From positions 1-47,551 of the forward strand of contig CANHJG010000028.1 of assembly GCA_947461205.1 (NCBI GenBank): a DNA stretch of 47,551 bases. Reading direction: 5' to 3'. Below are positions 37,795 to 44,658 of this stretch, in pieces; within the stretch, counting starts at the first letter, position 1; each line of letters starts with the position of its first letter. The stretch comes from Opitutia bacterium. Its GTDB lineage: Bacteria > Verrucomicrobiota > Verrucomicrobiia > Opitutales > Opitutaceae. Both the position numbers and the translations under genes were made by a program. Below the pieces are notes generated by a model, which ran no database searches, was not told the DNA's origin, and worked only from the letters and a program-made list of their open reading frames with translations.

Positions 37795-39315
37795 CTAGCG
37801 GTGCTTCTTTTTCTTTTTCGGTTCAATCGAAACCGCCGGCGCCGCGGACGACAGGTCCTCGACCGCCAGTCCGCCTGCTTTGCGCAGTGCGCCAATCCAG
37901 GCCGGGCCGACGTCTTCCGCGGTGAGGGGCTTGAGGGTCGCGCGCTCCTGCGCCTCCGACCAACCGGAGGGCAGGGTCTGGGTCGCGAATCCGTCCCGGG
38001 CGACTGCAGCGACGCTCCCGCTGCCCATCAGGACGTTTCCGCTGTAGACATTCGGCTTGAAGGTGAAGCGATCCAAGGGCGGCGCGCGCTCGGCCTCCGT
38101 CGCGACCACCGACGCACCGCCCTGCGGACGCACAAAGCGGTTGTTCCGGATGAGGCATTCCTCCGGGAGCAACACCTGCTGGGACTCCGGCCAGTGGCCC
38201 TTATAGGAAGACCCGACCTCAAGATCGGGGCCCGAGATTCCGACTATCACGTTGTCGGCGAGCGTCAGCTTGCGCACCTGCGGATAGGTCGGGATTCGCA
38301 CCTGCGCCGTCTTCCGGCCGTTCGGCTTGACGTCGGGCGTGTAACTCGGGGTCAAGGCGTCCGCGATGTATTCCCCGCAAGCGACCCGGATGCCGTAGTC
38401 GCAGCCGGCGACAAAATTTCCCTGCACCACATTGTTGTGTCCCGACATCCGCAGGCCATGCGCCCCGTCAGCGCCCTCTCCGAGCACGATGTTGTTTTGG
38501 ACCGTGTTGAAATTTCCGCGGCGGATATTGATGCCGCCGCGCGTCGCGATGACGGTGTTGTTCCGGACCACATTGTGATTCGACTTCAACGAAATCGTTT
38601 CAGTCCCCTCCCCGTCGGCGCGGTCGAAGAGATTACCTTCGATGGTGAAGTAGGCCCCATCGTCGTCTCGCTCCTCAATTTTCCCCGAGCCCCAGACCCG
38701 GATGATTTCCCGGCCGTTGGCCTTCGCGACATAGGGAATGTTTTTAAAATACGAACCGCGGACAGTGTTGCGGCGGCTATCCTCGATGGCGTTGCCGATC
38801 AGGGGATGTTGATTATTCTTTCCCTTGAAATAGCAGCGTTCGACGAGGTTGTCGTCCCCCGCGAAAAACACCCAGTAGCACTCGATCGCGAAGGAGGCCG
38901 GGTTGTAGTCGATGATCGCGGTATTACGCACAATCCCATGATGCGACTTGAACTGGATCACCGCACTTTGCGTCGTGGCCCCGCCTTGGAACAGCAGTCC
39001 GTCAATCGTCACGTAGGGCGCGTTGATCTCCAGCGAGGACGAGCCCCCCAGCTTGACGCCACCCGGGGTCTCGGCGCGGATCTCGATCGGCTTCCCCGCA
39101 CTGCCGCCTTGATTGATCACGAACTTGGCATCGGTCCACTCACCGTTTTTGAGCGTCACGATGTCGCCGCCCCGGGCGGATTTGAGTACACTCGCGAGCT
39201 GAGCGGGCCTCTCCACGCTGAGATCGCGAGCCGCGAGAGGACCCGAGGCGAGGCTGGCGACGACGCCCCAACCGAGCAGGCGGGCAACGGCAGTGAAAGG
39301 ACCACGTGGTTTCAT
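37795..39315 (-). CDS. PL6-family polysaccharide lyase (chondroitinase B/alginate lyase-like)
   Basis: From ATG 39315 (signal peptide MKPRGPFTAVARLLGWGVVA) the protein has 506 residues. It is a right-handed beta-helix of the PL6 type: VTIDGLLFQGG, NLVERCYFKGKNNQHPLIG, REIIRVWGSGKI and HNVVRNNTVIATRGGINIRR. The family catalytic lysine and arginine (K250 and R271 in chondroitinase B, 21 residues apart) match K244 and R265 here, with E239 five residues before the lysine as in the calcium site; the second glutamate sits one residue off (E236 instead of 237). It would cleave a uronic-acid-containing polysaccharide by beta-elimination outside the cytoplasm. The C-terminus is a basic tail (PKKKKKHR). 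Chondroitin or dermatan sulfate, or alginate, are possible substrates. Confidence 0.88.
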   Translation of the reverse strand: MKPRGPFTAVARLLGWGVVASLASGPLAARDLSVERPAQLASVLKSARGGDIVTLKNGEWTDAKFVINQGGSAGKPIEIRAETPGGVKLGGSSSLEINAPYVTIDGLLFQGGATTQSAVIQFKSHHGIVRNTAIIDYNPASFAIECYWVFFAGDDNLVERCYFKGKNNQHPLIGNAIEDSRRNTVRGSYFKNIPYVAKANGREIIRVWGSGKIEERDDDGAYFTIEGNLFDRADGEGTETISLKSNHNVVRNNTVIATRGGINIRRGNFNTVQNNIVLGEGADGAHGLRMSGHNNVVQGNFVAGCDYGIRVACGEYIADALTPSYTPDVKPNGRKTAQVRIPTYPQVRKLTLADNVIVGISGPDLEVGSSYKGHWPESQQVLLPEECLIRNNRFVRPQGGASVVATEAERAPPLDRFTFKPNVYSGNVLMGSGSVAAVARDGFATQTLPSGWSEAQERATLKPLTAEDVGPAWIGALRKAGGLAVEDLSSAAPAVSIEPKKKKKHR

Positions 39316-39324
39316 GGAGAGGAG

Positions 39325-39348
39325 TTCAGCGGGATTCAAACCGCTGAA
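39325..39348. promoter_or_regulatory. Perfect inverted repeat just upstream of the PL6 gene
   Basis: TTCAGCGG (39325-39332) and CCGCTGAA (39341-39348) form a perfect 8-bp palindrome with an 8-base spacer, 9 bases before the lyase start and 54 bases after the receptor stop. It could be an operator, an RNA hairpin controlling lyase translation, or an attenuator between receptor and lyase. Confidence 0.35.
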
Positions 39349-39402
39349 GGCCGAGCGCGGAACGGGCGACTGCCAGCAGCGCACCGCAAGCGAACCGCCG
39401 CA

Positions 39403-41814
39403 TCAGAACTTGGTGCCTTTGTGGTTGATCGTGTAGGTGAGGAAAACGGCGCGGTCGTCGCCTGCCAAAATACGCGTGGCTCCGCTGTTACCGGCACGGA
39501 TGAATTGCTTGTTGAAGACATTGTTCACGTTCACCGCAAAGGTGTGGCTCATGTTCCGGCTGCTGGGGAGGGTATAACGGGCGCCGACGCTCCAGACCTG
39601 GTAGGAGGGCACCGTGAGGGCCCATTGGCGGGAGGAGACAGTGACCGCGCGCCGGCCGGCTGGACCGGTCACCGTGTCGCCCGCGATCGGCGTTTCGGTG
39701 GGGGTCGCGCCGACGAAGGTCACGCCAACATTGGTGGAGAAGTTTTTCAGGAGCCCGCGCGCGGGGCTAAACTTGACGGTGAGGCTGCCGTTGTAGGGGG
39801 CGACGTATTGCACCTTGCGACCGATGGCCTGGGGATTCGCATCACCAAAATTTGTATAGATCGAATGGACGTTGCCGTAGCTGCCGAGCAGGAACCATGC
39901 GTCGGTCAGGCTCCAACTGACATCCGCCTCATAGCCCCGCACCAACTGGTCCCCGTCGCGCCGGCTGATCGTGAGGCCCGTGACCGGATCGATGTCGTCC
40001 ACACTCACGTTTTGCCGACTGATATAGAACCCGCTGAGCGTGTAGGTCAGGCGGTCGCTGAGCCAGGACCCCTTGAAACCATAGTCCCAACCATCGGCCG
40101 TTTCCGGCTTGTAGCTCGGATTGGCGATCTCGACCGGGTTGTCGCCCTGCGATTGAAAAAAGCTCTGGCTGTAGCTGGCGTAGACGCGGAAGTTTTCCTT
40201 GAGCTTAAAATTGGCGCCCAGATTCGGGTTGAAGGAGGTGATCGTTTTGTTGATTTGATCTCCGACTTGGTAGCCAGGAATGAACGGCGTAAAGGAGGAC
40301 GCTGCAGTCAGGAAATCGCGGTGGCGATAGCGGATGGAATCGAAGCGGGCGCCGGTGAAACCCAGCAGGCGGCCATTCAGGAATGACGTCTGATGGCGCA
40401 GCAGGCCACCCATCACGGAAATGCGGCGCTTCATCTTTCGCGTGGAGACAAAGCCGTTCACCGGATCGGGGCTCTTCGTAAAATAGCCGATGGGTCCGAC
40501 CGGATTGAAATTGGCATCGACCGTGACGCTGCGGGCCAAATTCCAAGCGACGATGTCGGGGTGCGCGGCGGCGGCGTAGCTGATGGTCGGATCCCACCGA
40601 TAGTAGTCGTTGAAGTCGAAGGTGAGCAGCGTGCGATGCTCGAGCTTGCGGTCGTTGGTCCAATAGTGAGCGAGCAGGTCCCCCTGGAAGGAACCGCCGT
40701 CCTCAAAAATCCTGCCCCAATTGGGCGTGGCCCCGCGCTGGGAAAAGGGCGGCACGGTGTTGGCCTTGTTGATGAGAATGGCGCCCCAGTTGGTGTTCTG
40801 ATTGTAGTCATCGCGCCCGGCCGAATAGAGGTTGCCGGAGGCGCGGAGGCTGAAGATGTCGCTGAGCTTTTTCTCCAGCGTGCCCGTGACCGAGGTGTTG
40901 TCGCGGTTCAGGCGGCTGTTGGGCCCGTAGGCACTGTTGGTCGCGAGATTGTGGGCGTACCCGATGGCCACGTCGTCCGCATCGATCGTCGCGGTGGTTC
41001 CGGTGCCTTTCTTGTCGATGATGACCGGCGCTCCACTGAGCGGAGAGTGGCGCTGCTGCTTGAAATGCTCGGCCATGAGCGTGAACTTGGCGCCATTCTT
41101 GAAGACATGATCAAGGGCGAGGAAATATTCTTGGTTGCGGGCCAACGTCCAATCCGCCCCGAAATCGCGCTGATAGTAGCTCGCCGTCAGCAGGTAATTG
41201 GTCTGGCCGAACCGGCTCGTGAGGAGGGGGCCGGTGCCCTCGAAGGTCACGCGCTGGGTGCCATAGTCGCCGTAGTTGAAGGACAGTTTCTGATTGGCCG
41301 CGGACTTGGGTGTCTTGGAGATCATATTCATCATGCCGCCCGGCGAGGAACGACCGTAGATCGCGGCGTTGGATCCCTTGATAATCTCGATGCGGTCGAT
41401 GTTGCTGGAGCCGTAGCGCCCGAGGCGGAAAAATCCGTCGCGCAGTTGATTGTTCGAGGTAAAGCCACGCAGCACGAAATTGCCGCCCACATCGAGCCCG
41501 GTGAAGCCGCCGACGTGGCTAACGTTGTCGGAGAGCTCGAAGATCCCGAAGTCCTCGAGAAACTCGTTGGTCATGACGTTCACGGTGTAGGGCAGATCGA
41601 TGATCTGCGTTTTGACGCGACTGCCGCTCATCGTCTCGGAGGCGACGTAGCCGCGGACGGACTCGGCGCTGACCGCGAACGGCGAGAGTTCAACCACTTC
41701 CGATCTGGGGGGGGGCTGCCCCACGCCTTGCGCAGCGAGTCCGGGCATCACAACGAGGAACGGAATAAACGCGCGTTGCATGACTTTAAACAATCGAGGA
41801 GAGCTCATGGGCAT
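39403..41814 (-). CDS. TonB-dependent outer-membrane receptor
   Basis: ATG 41814 (or ATG 41808) opens a signal-containing start (RLFKVMQRAFIPFLVVMPGL) and gives about 803 residues. A TonB-box-like segment VVELSPFAVSAE near 45-60 is followed by the plug domain (DLPYTVNVMTNEFLEDFG, GGNFVLRGFTSNNQ, DRIEIIKGSNAAIYGRSSPGG) and a long beta-barrel with many aromatic strands, ending in phenylalanine (NHKGTKF), as needed for barrel insertion. It takes up a large ligand with energy from TonB; beside the lyase and sulfatases a glycan fragment is most likely. The siderophore-type plug does not exclude iron chelates. It is upstream of the PL6 gene on the same strand. Confidence 0.92.
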   Translation of the reverse strand: MPMSSPRLFKVMQRAFIPFLVVMPGLAAQGVGQPPPRSEVVELSPFAVSAESVRGYVASETMSGSRVKTQIIDLPYTVNVMTNEFLEDFGIFELSDNVSHVGGFTGLDVGGNFVLRGFTSNNQLRDGFFRLGRYGSSNIDRIEIIKGSNAAIYGRSSPGGMMNMISKTPKSAANQKLSFNYGDYGTQRVTFEGTGPLLTSRFGQTNYLLTASYYQRDFGADWTLARNQEYFLALDHVFKNGAKFTLMAEHFKQQRHSPLSGAPVIIDKKGTGTTATIDADDVAIGYAHNLATNSAYGPNSRLNRDNTSVTGTLEKKLSDIFSLRASGNLYSAGRDDYNQNTNWGAILINKANTVPPFSQRGATPNWGRIFEDGGSFQGDLLAHYWTNDRKLEHRTLLTFDFNDYYRWDPTISYAAAAHPDIVAWNLARSVTVDANFNPVGPIGYFTKSPDPVNGFVSTRKMKRRISVMGGLLRHQTSFLNGRLLGFTGARFDSIRYRHRDFLTAASSFTPFIPGYQVGDQINKTITSFNPNLGANFKLKENFRVYASYSQSFFQSQGDNPVEIANPSYKPETADGWDYGFKGSWLSDRLTYTLSGFYISRQNVSVDDIDPVTGLTISRRDGDQLVRGYEADVSWSLTDAWFLLGSYGNVHSIYTNFGDANPQAIGRKVQYVAPYNGSLTVKFSPARGLLKNFSTNVGVTFVGATPTETPIAGDTVTGPAGRRAVTVSSRQWALTVPSYQVWSVGARYTLPSSRNMSHTFAVNVNNVFNKQFIRAGNSGATRILAGDDRAVFLTYTINHKGTKF

Positions 41815-41912
41815 CAGTGAAAGGGTTTGGGCCGGAGGCTGGCAAGAAGGGGCTTCGGTCAATGCGGGGAAGGTCAGCGATTAGCCGGAACCGGAGGGAG
41901 GTTCTTGGCCGC

Positions 41913-42304
41913 CTACCACGCGGGGAGCTTCCAGTGTACCTGCTCGCGGCGCCCAACCGCGAGGAAGTTCACGTCGTTTTGGTTCTGACCCGTGGCATTC
42001 GTCGAATGGATGACCACCCGACGGGACATGACATCACGCCCAGGGCGACCAGCCGGAATTCCCGGGCCAGGTAGTCAAATCGCTCGTAGACCGACGCTCG
42101 TTTCAACCGGCCGGCGGCAGGCTCGGCCTTGTGGTCGATTTTGCCGTTTGGATGGACGGAGCGGAGATCGTCGGAGTAAACCGCCGCCAGGCGCGCGTGA
42201 TCTCCGGCGATTGTGGCCGCGACCCGCTCGTCATCGGCCGCGCATACGGCGGCGACCACGCCGTCATCAGCCCCCGAGGCCGCGACGGTCAGTCCACCGA
42301 CCAA
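41913..42304 (-). pseudogene. Decayed SnoaL-like/DUF4440 protein gene
   Basis: The minus strand shows DDERVAATIAGDHARLAAVY, SDDLRSVHPNGKIDHKAE, then YERFDYLAREFRLVALGVM in one frame, and after a shift NDVNFLAVGRREQVHWKLPA with a stop at 41913. This is a recognisable DUF4440/NTF2-like (SnoaL) domain of about 130 residues; the middle part between GRL and SVYERF is damaged, and the loop after ALGVMSCPVG is in the wrong frame. Exported members of this family are small helper proteins or enzymes of unclear substrate. No intact start is convincing. Confidence 0.65.
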
Positions 42305-42381
42305 GCCCCCCAGGGAGGCGTAAAACGAGTTTCAGTGTCATACGATGCGTTGGGTGGAGACGGCCGAAGCGAAGCCTCGGG

Positions 42382-43710
42382 TTATTTTTTCTTTCTCTCT
42401 TTCTTGTTCCCGTTCGAGGCGTGACGACCGGAGGGATCGCCGGTGTCGGTGATACCGCCGGCGGGATTCAGGTGGGTGAGCGCCGCGGCGAGGCGTTGGC
42501 GCACAGCGAGGCCGGCGGGGCTCTCGGAGCCGGGAACGACAAGTTTCTCACCCCACGGAGCCTCGCTCATGTCGAAGAATTCGCCCGCTTGGTTGAGTTT
42601 CCACCCGGTCGTGCGGACATACCAGTTGCGCGCGAGTTGGATGAAAGCCCAGTCGCGAGGCTGGCCTTTTTCGCCGCTGAACTGCGCCGCCAGACTGCGG
42701 CCATCGATGACGATTTTCTCCGGGAGCTTGGCTCCGGCGAACTCCGCAAACGTCGGAACAAAATCGGTCGAATCCACCATATCGGCGCAGAGTTTTCCGG
42801 CGGGCGTCCGCCCGGGCCAATTCACGATCATGGGCACAAGCGCCCCGCCTTCGAGCATGTCCCCCTTGGCTCCGGAGAGACGGCGCCCATTTACGGTGGA
42901 GCGATCAGCATACCCACCGCCGGTGCCATTGTCGCCGAAGAAGACGACGAGGGTGTTTTCGCGGAGCTTGAGACGATCAAGTTCGGCGACGAATTGGCCG
43001 ACGAGTTTATCCATGTAGGCGATGTTGTCGGCATAGTGATCCTTGCTGTCCGGCGCGCTGTCGGGCGTGGGGAGGATCTCGCCATGGATATGCGACAGGG
43101 AGTAGTAAAGGTAGAACGGTCTCTCCCGGTTCCGCGTGATGAAATCCACGGCGTGGCGGTGCATGACATCGGGCAGATAGACCTTGTCGGGCAGCGCGAC
43201 GGTCTTGCCGTTCAAGAGATAGGTTCTGCCCTTTTCTTGGGTGTTCCAGTAGGTGCCGCTGCCCTGAAATTTCAGATGATCGTCGAAACCGAACTCCGCC
43301 GGCCCGAGCGGGAGCTGCCCCCACTTGCCGATCATCGAGGTCACGTAGCCCGCGGGCTTGAGGATTTGCGGCATGAATTTCTCCGCGGACTGCGTGATCA
43401 GCCCGGTGGCGTCCTGATTGGTGGCGCCGGTGCGGAAGCCGTAGCGGCCTGTAAGAATCGCCGCTCGCGACGGGCCGCAAAGAGGAACCGTGTAGGCGTT
43501 GGTGTAGCGCGTGCCGCCCCGGGCGAGGGCATCGATGTTCGGCGTCTTCACCGTCTGGTCGGCGCCGTAGCAGCCGATGTTTCCGATGCCGAGATCATCG
43601 GCGAGGATGAAGACGATGTTGGGCTTTGGCGAAACGGCGCCGGCCGCGCGGGCAGCTGAGATCGTGCCGAGCAAGCCGAGGAACATTGTCAGGCGGAGGA
43701 GAAATTTCAT
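42382..43710 (-). CDS. S1 sulfatase with Lys-rich C-terminus
   Basis: ATG 43710 starts a signal peptide (MKFLLRLTMFLGLLGTISAA); the upstream in-frame start at 43752 lies inside the neighbouring remnant. The 442-residue protein has FILADDLGIGNIGCYGA (D38, D39), the formylglycine site CGPSRAAILTGRYG with C78, GKWGQLPLGPAEFGFDDH and the metal motif FFGDNGTGGGYADRS. It resembles arylsulfatases of the N-acetylgalactosamine-6-sulfatase kind, but only as a guess. The C-terminus is strongly basic (NGNKKERKKK). It lies 13 bp after the stop of a truncated TonB receptor, so it was probably the second gene of that receptor's operon and may have lost its promoter. Confidence 0.9.
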   Translation of the reverse strand: MKFLLRLTMFLGLLGTISAARAAGAVSPKPNIVFILADDLGIGNIGCYGADQTVKTPNIDALARGGTRYTNAYTVPLCGPSRAAILTGRYGFRTGATNQDATGLITQSAEKFMPQILKPAGYVTSMIGKWGQLPLGPAEFGFDDHLKFQGSGTYWNTQEKGRTYLLNGKTVALPDKVYLPDVMHRHAVDFITRNRERPFYLYYSLSHIHGEILPTPDSAPDSKDHYADNIAYMDKLVGQFVAELDRLKLRENTLVVFFGDNGTGGGYADRSTVNGRRLSGAKGDMLEGGALVPMIVNWPGRTPAGKLCADMVDSTDFVPTFAEFAGAKLPEKIVIDGRSLAAQFSGEKGQPRDWAFIQLARNWYVRTTGWKLNQAGEFFDMSEAPWGEKLVVPGSESPAGLAVRQRLAAALTHLNPAGGITDTGDPSGRHASNGNKKERKKK

Positions 43711-43723
43711 CGGGAGGAAACGA

Positions 43724-44222
43724 CTAAAACTTAACGGTGACGGAAAGATCAAACTGCGCCGGCATGACGTAAGCGTCGGGGTCGATGTTGGCGCCGTTCG
43801 CCAGGCTGGTGAAACCGGTCTTGCGAATCGTGCGGTTATCGAGGTCGCGCCGTGTCTTTATCCCGGCGCGGAGGCGAATCTGCCGGCCCGAGATTTTCTG
43901 GTCGCGCAAGAGGTAGGCGTTCACCGGTTGGTGTGTGCCGCCGAGCAGGCTCGGGCCGCCGCGCGTGCCGAGCAGGTAGTTATCACGCCAACTGCCGTTG
44001 ACGCCGACGCGGACACCGCGGAGGACCGGGGTGCTTTCGCGGGGAAACGAGTAGTCGATCACCCAGCTGCCCGACCACGGGGAGGCCCGGGCGCCCGCCG
44101 AACGGACGCTGATTTCGAGCGAATCGAGGAGGAGCTTGGCGGTGGCCAGCAGCGCGGGGCTCTCGTTGCTGCACGCGCCGGCCGCGTCGTAGCAGCCGCG
44201 AAACGACACCGAGTCGGGCGTA
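43724..44222 (-). pseudogene. C-terminal stump of a TonB-dependent receptor
   Basis: About 166 residues of a receptor C-terminus remain, ending in FDLSVTVKF. They match the last part of the intact receptor at 44659 segment by segment: SFRGCYDAAGACSNESPALL against SFRGYYEAAVARGNESAALL, GARASPWSGSWVIDYSFPRE against GARASPWSASWVVDYAFPRD, NGSWRDNYLLG against NGSWRDDYLFG. Upstream of about 44222 the likeness stops at once and a LacI remnant on the other strand begins. The reading frame itself stays open, so the stump may still be translated, but no signal, plug or most of the barrel is left. Confidence 0.8.
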
Positions 44223-44600
44223 TGGAGACCACGGTCCGCGCGAACGTGCGGGCCCGCGACCGCATCGACACATTCATGCCGGAAACCCGGGAAACAATTC
44301 CGGTGCTCCTCAACGCGTGGATTGAGCGCCATCGCCTCGATGCGGTGTTTTTTTTCCCAGCGCACGCCCGCCAAAATGTCCCGCGCATCCGCCGCGGTCG
44401 GCCCCGTGTCCTCCTCGGTGCACGAAGCCAACGGAACGATCGCCGGCATCAGGCAAAACGAGGACCAGGTCGGCGAAGAGGCCGTCGAGCAGCTCGGCTC
44501 GAAGTTGCACGATGGAACACCGGGGAAGCCGCCGCACCGCGCTAGCTCCTCGTGCGCGGCGCATGGACCGACGGCCTGAGCGCGCCCGGGGCGGGAAAAA
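44223..44600 (+). pseudogene. C-terminal stump of a LacI-type transcription regulator
   Basis: On the plus strand VRARDRIDTFMPETRETIPV and LLNAWIERHRLDAVFFFPAH match the middle of LacI-family effector domains. After a frameshift GIRQNEDQVGEEAVEQLGSK and LHDGTPGKPPH follow, the well-known C-terminal segment, then, in yet another frame, LLVRGAWTDGLSAPGAGK, the usual last strand. The DNA-binding domain and the first part of the effector domain are missing. Such regulators commonly sit divergent to the TonB receptor gene they control, which is the layout preserved here in part. Confidence 0.7.
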
Positions 44601-44624
44601 GGCGGAGCGGTCTGGTCGGAGTGT

Positions 44625-44647
44625 CGGCCGGCGCTGGCCGCCGGCCG
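44625..44647. terminator. Bidirectional hairpin between receptor gene and LacI remnant
   Basis: CGGCCGGCG (44625-44633) and CGCCGGCCG (44639-44647) form a perfect 9-bp stem with a 5-base loop, 11 bases past the receptor stop and after the convergent LacI remnant. It looks like a shared terminator, without a clear T-run. Confidence 0.45.
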
Positions 44648-44658
44648 CCGACGGGAAA

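Noticed and set aside
37801-40386. Plus-strand open frame of 861 codons over the lyase and receptor
   Set aside because: It crosses two real minus-strand genes and has shadow composition without recognisable motifs.
44322-44579. Small intact gene of 85 codons
   Set aside because: Its sequence is the C-terminal segment of a LacI regulator in a broken frame, so it is part of the remnant.
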